Below, piece after piece: positions 1 to 6,220 of a DNA stretch of 19,840 nucleotides. A program made the position numbers and the translations under genes. The notes below the pieces were generated by a model, which saw only the letters and a program-made list of their open reading frames with translations, searched no databases and was not told where the DNA came from. The DNA comes from CAIOSQ01 sp041178225 (lineage in GTDB: Bacteria; Pseudomonadota; Alphaproteobacteria; CACIAM-22H2): contig JBEGVV010000065.1 of NCBI GenBank assembly GCA_041178225.1, forward strand, positions 1-19,840, in the 5' to 3' direction. How positions within the stretch are numbered: the stretch's first letter is position 1; every line of letters begins with the position of its first letter.

Positions 1-83
1 ATGCGCGCCGCCGCCGCTGCCGCCTCGCAGCCGGCATGGCCGCCGCCGACCACGATCACGTCGTATCCACGGGTCTGTCCCAT
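1..83 (-). CDS. mnmG: MnmG (GidA) tRNA uridine modification enzyme, N-terminal fragment
   Basis: Only the first 27 codons are present; the gene runs off the left edge. The translation begins MGQTRGYDVIVVGGGHAGCE, the FAD-binding Rossmann motif (GxGxxG form GGGHAG) that opens MnmG. With MnmE it forms the complex that installs (carboxymethyl)aminomethyl groups at C5 of wobble uridine 34 in certain tRNAs, using FAD and a folate one-carbon donor. It lies downstream of mnmE on the same strand, the conserved order in many alphaproteobacteria. The ATG at 83 gives the normal family N-terminus; I see no strong ribosome binding site before it. The call is very likely despite the short stretch, because both motif and neighbour agree. 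Confidence 0.93.
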   Translation of the reverse strand, partial: MGQTRGYDVIVVGGGHAGCEAAAAAAR

Positions 84-122
84 GCGGGCGCGAAACTAGG
101 GCCGGGCAGGGCGAGGGGTCAA

Positions 123-138
123 TGTTCCACGTGAAGCA
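123..138. promoter_or_regulatory. parS: parS-like ParB-binding site
   Basis: The 16-mer TGTTCCACGTGAAGCA matches the bacterial parS consensus TGTTTCACGTGAAACA at 14 of 16 positions. The CACGTG core and both flanking TGTT/CA ends are intact; the differences are C for T at position 5 and G for A at position 14. It lies in the 80-base gap between mnmE and mnmG. ParB loads at parS and spreads to organise origin segregation, and parA-parB normally sits a few genes beyond mnmG and rsmG. Those genes are outside this window, so the function is inferred from the motif and the locus. Confidence 0.8.
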
Positions 139-163
139 GTCGCCGGAAATCGTTTCTGCTCAG

Positions 164-1552
164 CTACTTGCCGATGCAGAAGCTGGAGAAGAGGACATCC
201 AGCATGTCCTCCACCCCGCTGCGCCCCGTGATCCGGCCCAGCGCCTCGCCGGCGGCGCGGAGTTCCTCGGCCAGGAGCTCCGGGGCACCGGCCTCGCGGG
301 CCCGCGCGATCCCGCGGCGCGCCGCCTCCAGCGCCTCGCGATGCCGGGCACGGGTGATGATCGCGGGCTCGCGCGCCTGGCCGCCCAGCGCGGCGGCCGC
401 GCGCGCCTCGATCGCGGCGGCGAGCCGGTCCATGCCTGCACCGGTCAGCGCGGAGATCGCGAGCGCCTCCCCGCCCGCGGGATGCGGCGGGAGCTGGGCT
501 CCCGGGACGAGGTCGACGCGGTTCCAGGCGAGGATCGCGGACCGGTGGAGCAGCGGCGCGCATTCGGGGTCCGAGAGCGCCGCCGCCGCCGCGTCGGCGG
601 GAAGCACGACAAGGCGCAGGTCGGCCGTGTCGGCGCGGCGCCGGGCGCGGCGCATGCCCTCGCGCTCCACCTCGGCCTGGCCGGGATCAACGGACCCGCC
701 CAGCGCCCGCAACCCCGCCGTGTCGGCGAGCGTCACCGGCCAGCCACCGAGGTCCAGGTCGACCTCCAGCACGTCGCGCGTGGTTCCCGGCACGGCCGCG
801 ACGATGGCGGCCTCTGCGCCTGACAAGTAGTTGATAATACTTGATTTTCCGGCATTGGGCGGGCCGAGGACCGCAACCGAGAACCCGTCGCGCAGCCGCT
901 CGCCGCGGCGACCGTCGTCGAGGCAGGCCGCGATCTCGGCCTCCAGCGCGACGAGGCGCGGCGCGAGCGCCGCCGCCAGGCCCGCGGGCAGGTCCTCCTC
1001 CGGGAAGTCGATCTCCGCCTCCGCATGGGCGCGCGCCTCGAGCAGGCGGCGGCGCCAATCCTCGCAGCGTGTGCCGAGCCCGCTCTCGAGCTGGCGCATC
1101 GCCTGTCGCGCCTGGCCCGCGGTCTCGGCCTCGATCAGGTCGGCGAGCGCTTCCACCTGGGAGAGGTCGAGGCGGTCGTTGTCGAAGGCGCGTCGCGCGA
1201 ACTCGCCGGGCCGCGCGAGGCGCAGCCCGTCCATGGCCGCGAGCGCGGAGAGGGCGGCGCGGCAAGTCGCGCGCCCGCCATGGAGGTGGAACTCGGCGAC
1301 GTCCTCGCCGGTGAAGCTGCGCGGCGCCGGGAACCAGAGGACGAGCGCGTCGTCGAAGGCCGCGCCATCGGCGGGCGCACGCAGCGTCCGCCGCGTGGCG
1401 ACGCGCGGCGCGGGATCGTCGTCGCGGCGCGAGAGCGCTCGCATCGCGGCGCGCGCGCGCGGGCCGGAGACGCGCAGCACGGCGACCGCCGAGACGCCGG
1501 GCGCGGTGGCGAGCGCGAAGATCGTGTCGCGATGCTCTGGCGGCGCGGTCAT
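164..1552 (-). CDS. mnmE: tRNA modification GTPase MnmE (TrmE)
   Basis: A 462-residue protein, normal for MnmE, the dimeric potassium-dependent GTPase that partners MnmG in wobble-uridine modification. Domains in order are the folate-binding N-terminal domain (about 1-120, with the SFTGEDVAEFHLHGG signature at 79-93), the helical domain, and an inserted Ras-like G domain. The G domain shows the P-loop GPPNAGKSS (230-238), TTRD (257-260), DTAG (277-280) and a G4 motif NRVD (344-347), where the usual Lys is Arg. The C-terminus is FCIGK (458-462), carrying the invariant Cys. An in-frame ATG six bases upstream (1558) is an alternative start; a longer extension to 1618 lacks family support. It is followed by the parS-like gap and mnmG. 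Confidence 0.97.
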   Translation of the reverse strand: MTAPPEHRDTIFALATAPGVSAVAVLRVSGPRARAAMRALSRRDDDPAPRVATRRTLRAPADGAAFDDALVLWFPAPRSFTGEDVAEFHLHGGRATCRAALSALAAMDGLRLARPGEFARRAFDNDRLDLSQVEALADLIEAETAGQARQAMRQLESGLGTRCEDWRRRLLEARAHAEAEIDFPEEDLPAGLAAALAPRLVALEAEIAACLDDGRRGERLRDGFSVAVLGPPNAGKSSIINYLSGAEAAIVAAVPGTTRDVLEVDLDLGGWPVTLADTAGLRALGGSVDPGQAEVEREGMRRARRRADTADLRLVVLPADAAAAALSDPECAPLLHRSAILAWNRVDLVPGAQLPPHPAGGEALAISALTGAGMDRLAAAIEARAAAALGGQAREPAIITRARHREALEAARRGIARAREAGAPELLAEELRAAGEALGRITGRSGVEDMLDVLFSSFCIGK

Positions 1553-1631
1553 GCGCATGACGAGATAGCGCGCGCGGGCCGCGATGTCCCGCTCGACGCG
1601 CCGCGCCGCGCCGCGCAATCATCGCGCCGCC

Positions 1632-2483
1632 ATGACGAAGACGCCCGATCCCCGCCGCCACGCATTTCGCCCGGACCTCGCCGATGCGCGGCTCTCGGGC
1701 CGCGTCGAGGCCGCGCGCTTCGTCGAGGGGACGTTGCGCGAGGTCGTGGCGCCGGTGACCGCGCTGCGACGCCATCCCGCGCGCGACGCGCCGCTCGAGA
1801 GCGAGGCGCTGGCCGGCGAGGTGGTCCGCGCCTTCGAGGCGCGCGCCGATGGCTGGAGCTGGGTCCAGCTCGGGCGCGATCGCCATGTCGGCTATGTCGA
1901 GACCGTGGCGCTGGCGGCGCCCGGCGCCGCGCCGACGCATCGCCTCGTCGTGCCGCGCAGCTTCGTCTACCCGGCGCCGGACGTGAAGTCGCCGCCGCTC
2001 TCCTGGCTGCCGCTCGGCGCGCGCTTCGCCGCCGCGGCGCATGACGAGCGCTTCGTCGCGCTCGCGCGCGGCGGCTTCCTGGTCGCGCGGCACGCCGCGC
2101 CGCTCGACGCGCCGCCGGCACCCGACTTCGTCGCCGTCGCGGAGGAATTCCTGTCGGTGCCCTATCTCTGGGGCGGCAGGACCGGGCTCGGGCTCGACTG
2201 CTCGGGCCTGGTGCAGGTCGCGCTCGAAGCCGCCGGCATCGCCGCGCCGCGCGACAGCGACATGCAGGAGGCGGAGCTGGGCACGGCGATCAACGACCGC
2301 GCGAACCTGCGCCGCGGCGACCTCGTCTTCTGGAAGGGCCATGTCGGCGCGATGCGCGACGAGCGCATCCTGCTCCACGCCAATGGCCACCACATGCAGG
2401 TCGCGGCCGAGCCGCTCGCCGAGGCCGAGGCGCGAATCGCCGCGCGCGGCGGCGGCCCGGTGACGTCGGTCAGGCGCCTTTGA
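1632..2483 (+). CDS. NlpC/P60 family cell-wall endopeptidase with SH3-like domain
   Basis: A 283-residue protein of the C40 family, which cleaves peptide stems of peptidoglycan. The N-terminal half (about 30-155) resembles bacterial SH3-type wall-binding repeats. The catalytic domain (about 160-283) shows the Cys motif LDCSGL (Cys190), the His motif GHVGAM (His237) and a third polar residue, His249, in LLHAN; YLWGGRTGLG precedes the Cys as usual. There is no signal peptide or membrane segment, so action may be on recycled muropeptides in the cytoplasm or after atypical export; I cannot tell which. The ATG at 1632 is chosen because the frame upstream (to 1584) reads low-complexity Arg/Ala sequence. 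No clear ribosome binding site is visible. It is divergent from mnmE, and its last 14 bases overlap the convergent ferredoxin gene. Confidence 0.9.
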   Translation: MTKTPDPRRHAFRPDLADARLSGRVEAARFVEGTLREVVAPVTALRRHPARDAPLESEALAGEVVRAFEARADGWSWVQLGRDRHVGYVETVALAAPGAAPTHRLVVPRSFVYPAPDVKSPPLSWLPLGARFAAAAHDERFVALARGGFLVARHAAPLDAPPAPDFVAVAEEFLSVPYLWGGRTGLGLDCSGLVQVALEAAGIAAPRDSDMQEAELGTAINDRANLRRGDLVFWKGHVGAMRDERILLHANGHHMQVAAEPLAEAEARIAARGGGPVTSVRRL

Positions 2484-2829
2484 GAGGCCCGTCCTCGGGC
2501 CTCAGCATCAGCCGCGCGACGCGCTCGCCGCGCTTGAGGTGCACCTCGAGGATCTCGTCGATGTCGGCGGTCGAGCCCACGCGGTACCAGACGCCCTCGG
2601 GATAGACGACCAGCACCGGGCCCAGCTCGCAGCGGTCGAGGCAGCCCGACTGGTTGACGCGCACGTCGCCGAGGCCGAGCTCCTTGGCGCGCGACTTCAT
2701 GTAGTTGCGCAGCGGCTCGGCGCCGCGCTCCTTGCACGAGCCGCGCTTGTGCCCCGCCGGGCGCTCGTTCACGCAAGCGAAGACATGGGCCCGGTAATAG
2801 GGCGCGGGATCGTCGGGGCGCGATGTCAT
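2470..2829 (-). CDS. Thioredoxin-fold [2Fe-2S] ferredoxin
   Basis: A 119-residue protein of the thioredoxin-like ferredoxin type (the COG3411 group, related to NuoE-like and Shethna-type ferredoxins). Four cysteines fit a [2Fe-2S] site: Cys19 (VFACVNERP), Cys32 (GSCKERG), Cys63 and Cys67 (SGCLDRCELGP). The spacing C-x12-C followed by C-x3-C is the family signature, and the VVYPEGVWY strand after the second pair is characteristic. It is probably a cytoplasmic electron carrier; the partner is unknown. An AGGAG sits about eight bases before the ATG. It follows the DUF6489-like gene by 16 bases, so the two are probably cotranscribed. Its 3' end overlaps the NlpC/P60 gene tail to tail. Confidence 0.9.
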   Translation of the reverse strand: MTSRPDDPAPYYRAHVFACVNERPAGHKRGSCKERGAEPLRNYMKSRAKELGLGDVRVNQSGCLDRCELGPVLVVYPEGVWYRVGSTADIDEILEVHLKRGERVARLMLRPEDGPLKGA

Positions 2830-2845
2830 CTCTGCTGCTCCTCGC

Positions 2846-3094
2846 TCACTTGCGGTTCGGGTCGACGGCGCCCGCGGCCACCTGCGACCAGAAGCGCTGC
2901 ATCTGGTCGAAGCCCTGCATCGTCGCGGGCATCCATGTCTTCAGCATCTCCGCGGGATCCATGGCGCCGATGCCCTGCATCACGCGCTGCTCGACCTCCT
3001 TCATCACGCGCTCCTGGAGCGGCGCGACGTCGGGCAGGCCGAAGAAGGCACGGGCCTCGGCGGGCGTGCATTCGATGTCGAGCTTCACCTTCAT
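2846..3094 (-). CDS. DUF6489-like small protein
   Basis: An 82-residue protein starting MKVKLDIECTPAEARAFFGL. This opening (short strand, then a TPxEARxFxGLPDV helix) is what I recognise from the DUF6489 family of alphaproteobacteria, whose function is unknown. The rest is helical and Met-rich (KEVEQRVMQ, ATMQGFDQMQRFWSQ), suggesting a small oligomerising or amphipathic helical protein, somewhat like polyhydroxyalkanoate-granule or phasin-type helices, though that is only a resemblance. Two in-frame ATGs lie at 3100 and 3094; the GGAGGA ribosome binding site abuts the first and lies six bases from the second, so 3094 is preferred. It is upstream of the ferredoxin gene and divergent from the SMR exporter gene. 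Confidence 0.8.
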   Translation of the reverse strand: MKVKLDIECTPAEARAFFGLPDVAPLQERVMKEVEQRVMQGIGAMDPAEMLKTWMPATMQGFDQMQRFWSQVAAGAVDPNRK

Positions 3095-3181
3095 CGGCAT
3101 TCCTCCGCAATCCGTCGGCGAGGTTAGGATGCCTCGCGCGTCGCGTCGACCGGCGCGCATCGTCGCGAAGGGGAGGATGCC

Positions 3182-3499
3182 ATGGCTTGGGTGCTGCTGC
3201 TGGTCGCGGGCGTGCTCGAGGTGGCCTGGGCCATCGGGCTCAAGCATGTGCAGGGGCTCGAGCGCCCGCTCGTCCTCGCCGCCACGCTCGCGGCGATGGC
3301 GGCGAGCGTCGTCCTCCTTGGGCTCGCGATGCGCTCGCTTCCCGTCGGCACCGCCTACGCGGTCTGGGTCGGGATCGGCGCGGCCGGGACGGTGGTCCTG
3401 GGCATCCTGCTCTTCGACGAGCCGGCGACGCCGATGCGCCTCGCGAGCCTTGCCCTGGTGGTCGCGGGGATCGTGGGCCTCAAGCTCTCCGCCGGCTGA
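3182..3499 (+). CDS. gdx: SMR-family guanidinium exporter (Gdx/SugE)
   Basis: A 105-residue, four-helix small multidrug resistance protein that works as an antiparallel dimer in the inner membrane, exchanging guanidinium for protons. It is collinear with E. coli SugE/Gdx: the central proton/substrate Glu13 with Trp16 in LEVAWAIGLK, Ser42, the GTAYAVW segment with Tyr59 and Trp62 (56-62), and the PMRLASLALVVAGIVGLKL final helix. These features separate the Gdx branch from the EmrE drug exporters. A GGGGAGG lies about five bases before the ATG. Many gdx genes are controlled by guanidine riboswitches, but only 87 bases separate this start from the divergent gene and I see no ykkC-type motif there. 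It converges with the oxygenase gene downstream through a shared hairpin. Confidence 0.93.
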   Translation: MAWVLLLVAGVLEVAWAIGLKHVQGLERPLVLAATLAAMAASVVLLGLAMRSLPVGTAYAVWVGIGAAGTVVLGILLFDEPATPMRLASLALVVAGIVGLKLSAG

Positions 3500-3516
3500 G
3501 GCGGGGCTCCGCCTCA
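3497..3516. terminator. Hairpin shared by two convergent genes
   Basis: An 8-bp perfect inverted repeat, TGAGGCGG / CCGCCTCA with a GGCT loop, has the gdx stop codon TGA at its left end and the oxygenase gene stop (TCA on the plus strand) at its right end. The stem is almost all G-C and would fold in either transcript. No T-run follows on either side, so it is not a textbook intrinsic terminator; it may pause polymerase, assist Rho or protect 3' ends. A second hairpin with the same stop-to-stop layout lies at 12771-12793. Confidence 0.55.
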
Positions 3517-4146
3517 GGGACCGACGCCGAGGTTGAGCGCGATGGAGACGCGCTCGGCCTTCCCGCGATAGGGACGGACCTGGTGCAGGAGCCAGGCCGG
3601 GAACAGGACCAGGCGCCCCGCCCTCGGCGGCATCGTCTCGTTGGCGCCGAGCGACAGGCCGCCCGGCGTCGCGAAGGCGAGGTTCGGGGCGTACATCGCC
3701 GGGCCGGGGCCGCGCGGATCCATGAACTCGAGCTCGCCGCCGAGCGAGGGATCGGCCGCGATGCCGCCATCGTCGACGTAGTAGACGGCGGACCAGAAGC
3801 TGCCGGGATGGGCGTGGAACTCGTTGCCGTGGCCCGCGCGGTTGACGTTCGCCCACATGTTGGCGCGCCAGGCGACGGAGACCGGGCGGCCGGCGCGGTC
3901 GACCGTGATCTTGTCGGCGATCGCCCGCGCCGCGGCGAGCAGCCGCGCGGCAGGCGCGCCGCCCCATTGCTCCATGTCCCACGAGGACTGCCAGCCGCCG
4001 AGATTGGAATGCTGCTCGCCGGGATGGCTCTTCTCGCGCGCCGCGATCGCCGCGCGCAGCTCGCGGTTGAGCGCGGCGGCGTCGGGAAGCTCGGTGGCGG
4101 CGACGGGTGTCGCGAAGAGCGGCGTGACCTCGATGCGGGTGGACAT
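3514..4146 (-). CDS. TIGR02466-type putative 2OG-Fe(II) oxygenase
   Basis: A 210-residue protein of the TIGR02466/PF13759 group, a double-stranded beta-helix family predicted to be 2-oxoglutarate/Fe(II)-dependent oxygenases. Visible signatures are NEFHAHPGSFWSAVYYV (109-125), GGELEFMDPR (136-145), and the C-terminal LFPAWLLHQVRPYRG (181-195) with ERVSIALNL (198-206). Candidate metal ligands are His111, His113 and distal His188, with Arg199 as candidate 2OG contact. The first motif is HxH rather than the usual HxD/E, as is normal for this group. It is the last gene of the six-gene minus-strand run, 13 bases after the PhyH gene, so two oxygenases are made together. The substrate is unknown. Confidence 0.85.
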   Translation of the reverse strand: MSTRIEVTPLFATPVAATELPDAAALNRELRAAIAAREKSHPGEQHSNLGGWQSSWDMEQWGGAPAARLLAAARAIADKITVDRAGRPVSVAWRANMWANVNRAGHGNEFHAHPGSFWSAVYYVDDGGIAADPSLGGELEFMDPRGPGPAMYAPNLAFATPGGLSLGANETMPPRAGRLVLFPAWLLHQVRPYRGKAERVSIALNLGVGP

Positions 4147-4159
4147 GGCGGCCCCGCGC

Positions 4160-4996
4160 TCAGCCGGCCGCCGGCGCGGCGGAGAACCCGGCGTCCTGCC
4201 GCGCACGGAACAGGCGGCAATGCTCGCCATGGGCGGCGCGCGCCTCGGGCGAGAGATGCCGCGCGAGCCGCCGCTCGGGCGCGAAATGCCCGAAGCGGTC
4301 GGTGCCGCGCGCCAGCAGCGCGCCGGGGCGCGGCGTGCCGAGCGGACGCACATGCGCGGGGATGTAGCTGACGTTCATCCCGATGCGGCGGTCGTCGTTC
4401 CCGTTCGGGCCGGAGGCATGCAGCGCCTTGGTGTGGTGGAGCGACATCTGGCCCGCCGCGAGCGGCATCAGGACCCCGTCCTCCGGCCCGTGGCGCCCGA
4501 GCACGCCCTGGCCGCGCGGGATCATGTTGTGCGGGCTCGGGTCGTCGCGATGCTCGAGCCAGTCGCCGCGATGGCTGCCGGGGATGATCCGCATGCAGCC
4601 CGCGCGCACCGAGGCCTCGGAGAGCGCGATCCACGCCGTCACCTGCTCGGGCGGGTCGAGGAAGAAATAGGCGCCATCCTGGTGCCAGTGCACGAAGGCC
4701 GGCGTGTTCGCCTCCTTCACGAAGATGGTCGAGTGGTAGACGAGGATGTCCGGCCCGATCAGGTCCTCGATCGCGTCGAGAACCGCCGGATGGAACGCGA
4801 TGGCGTCGGCCCAGTCGAAGAGAAGATACGCCGCGGATTTCTCGGGATAGGCGAGCGGCCGGGCGGACTGCGCCTCCCAGGCCTCGAGCCCGGCGCGCGC
4901 GCGCCGGACCTCGTCCGGCGACAGCACGTCGACCGGGAAGGCGAAGCCCTCCGCGCGATAGCTCTCGACCTGGGCCTGGCTCAGTCTCTTGGGCAT
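4160..4996 (-). CDS. Phytanoyl-CoA dioxygenase (PhyH) family oxygenase
   Basis: A 278-residue cytoplasmic protein of the PhyH family, non-haem Fe(II)/2-oxoglutarate oxygenases that mostly hydroxylate small molecules. The facial triad is complete: His105 and Asp107 in VHWHQDGAYFF and distal His193 in ALHASGPN, with Arg203/Arg204 placed to bind 2-oxoglutarate. The segment RIIPGSHRGDW (136-146) is also characteristic. Because Asp107 is present, this should be a hydroxylase/oxygenase and not a SyrB2-type halogenase, where that residue is Ala or Gly. The start at 4996 gives the normal N-terminus (an LSPDEV helix). It lies 21 bases after an MFS gene and 13 before the second oxygenase gene. The substrate is unknown, probably whatever the neighbouring transporters carry. 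Confidence 0.93.
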   Translation of the reverse strand: MPKRLSQAQVESYRAEGFAFPVDVLSPDEVRRARAGLEAWEAQSARPLAYPEKSAAYLLFDWADAIAFHPAVLDAIEDLIGPDILVYHSTIFVKEANTPAFVHWHQDGAYFFLDPPEQVTAWIALSEASVRAGCMRIIPGSHRGDWLEHRDDPSPHNMIPRGQGVLGRHGPEDGVLMPLAAGQMSLHHTKALHASGPNGNDDRRIGMNVSYIPAHVRPLGTPRPGALLARGTDRFGHFAPERRLARHLSPEARAAHGEHCRLFRARQDAGFSAAPAAG

Positions 4997-4998
4997 GG

Positions 4999-5010
4999 CG
5001 GGACGTCCCG
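4999..5010. repeat. 12-bp perfect palindrome before the PhyH gene
   Basis: CGGGACGTCCCG is a perfect palindrome that begins two bases upstream of the PhyH ATG, where the ribosome binding site should be, and no conventional AGGAGG is seen there. It could be a protein-binding site, a modifier of translation within the operon, or chance in GC-rich DNA. Confidence 0.35.
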
Positions 5011-5017
5011 TGCGGTT

Positions 5018-6220
5018 TCAGCGCGCGAGCGCGGGGCGCAGCGCGATGGCGAGGGGGATCGTGGCGAGCGACGCGGCCGCGAGCAATGCCGTCATCGGCC
5101 CCAGCCCGACCGCGTCGCCGATCGCGCCGCCGAGCAGCGGCCCGGCGCCGCTCGCCACGGAACCGCCGGTGTAGAACACCGCGAAGGCACGCGCGCGCCG
5201 GTCCTCCGGGACCAGCTCGGGCACCGTGCCGTAGAGCACGGACGAAGTCCCGTTGAGCGAGAGGCCGAGCAGCGGCAGCAGCACCAGCAGGGGCGCGAGC
5301 GGCAGGGCGAGCGAGGCGACGATCAGCGCGGCGGTCAGCGACTCGGTCGCGCTCACCGTGGCCAGCACGCCAAAGCGCTGCCCGAGATGGCCGCAGGCGA
5401 ACTTGCCCGCGGCGCCACCGGCGAAGAGCAGGCCAAGCGCGACGCCGAGCGTGGCGAGGTCGGCACCCTTCGCCGCGAGCAGGAAGGGCAGGAAGGTGAG
5501 GAAGCCGGCGCGCACGGCCGAATCCGTCATGCCGATCGCGAGCAGCAGGCGGAAGGGCCCGCCTGGCAGCTCGGCACCGGCATCCGCCGCGCGCGCCGCC
5601 GGGCGCAGGCTGGCGTCGATCGACGAGGGCACGAGGCCGGGAAGCGCGGCCGCGGCGGCGATGCCGAGGGCCGCCACGACGACGAGGCCGGCGCGCCAGT
5701 CCCAGGCCGCGGCGAGGAAGGCGAAGAGCGCCGGCACCACGACCTTCCCGACATCGCCGGCGAAGTTGTAGCTGCCAAGCGCCGGGCGCGACGCCGCGCC
5801 CGGGTGGGTGGCGGCGACCAGGCTCGAGGCGATCGGATGCTGCGTGCTCGAGCCGATCCCGCTGAGCGCGATGCCGATCGTCGCCGCGGCCAGGCCGCCG
5901 CCGAGCCCGGCGACGAGGTAGCCCAGCGCCGCGAGGACGGTGCCCGCCGCGAGGAGCCACCTGCCGCCGAAGCGCTCGGCCAGCCGCCCCGCCGGTATCT
6001 GCCCGCCGGCCATGCCGCAGGCGTAGAGCGTCCGCAGCGCGCCGATGGCCGTGTAGCCGAGCGAGAACTGGTCGCGCAGCAGCGGCAGCAGGATGCCGAG
6101 CAGGTCGGTGTAGCCGTCATGCAGCGCATGCGCGCCGCCGCAGGTCCAGAGCACGCGCCGGCCCCGCGCGCCGGGCGCGCGGCCCTCGTCCCCGGCGACG
6201 GCGCCCGGCGCCGCTCCCAT
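5018..6220 (-). CDS. MFS transporter, fosmidomycin-resistance-like
   Basis: A 400-residue inner-membrane protein with about twelve hydrophobic segments, of the major facilitator superfamily. The first helix region, HALHDGYTDLLGILLPLL, resembles the HFxHDGxxDLLxxLLPL opening of the fosmidomycin-resistance (FSR) group, usually annotated as drug or metabolite exporters. The loop 2-3 motif is GRLAERFGGR (78-87), a variant of the MFS GxLaDRxGrk motif, and the long loop near residues 205-225 separates the two six-helix halves. The ATG overlaps the upstream dehydrogenase stop as TGATG, indicating translational coupling. Whether it imports or exports cannot be decided; its place beside oxygenases and dehydrogenases suggests handling of the same metabolite. 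Confidence 0.88.
   Translation of the reverse strand: MGAAPGAVAGDEGRAPGARGRRVLWTCGGAHALHDGYTDLLGILLPLLRDQFSLGYTAIGALRTLYACGMAGGQIPAGRLAERFGGRWLLAAGTVLAALGYLVAGLGGGLAAATIGIALSGIGSSTQHPIASSLVAATHPGAASRPALGSYNFAGDVGKVVVPALFAFLAAAWDWRAGLVVVAALGIAAAAALPGLVPSSIDASLRPAARAADAGAELPGGPFRLLLAIGMTDSAVRAGFLTFLPFLLAAKGADLATLGVALGLLFAGGAAGKFACGHLGQRFGVLATVSATESLTAALIVASLALPLAPLLVLLPLLGLSLNGTSSVLYGTVPELVPEDRRARAFAVFYTGGSVASGAGPLLGGAIGDAVGLGPMTALLAAASLATIPLAIALRPALAR

Noticed and set aside
122..823. A plus-strand open frame starting MFHVKQ inside the parS-like site
   Set aside because: It runs antisense to mnmE through its conserved C-terminal half. The MFHVKQ start is just the translation of the parS sequence; the rest has no family features.
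4160..4996. A non-haem halogenase
   Set aside because: The Asp of the H-x-D motif (Asp107) is present; halogenases of this fold replace it with Ala or Gly.
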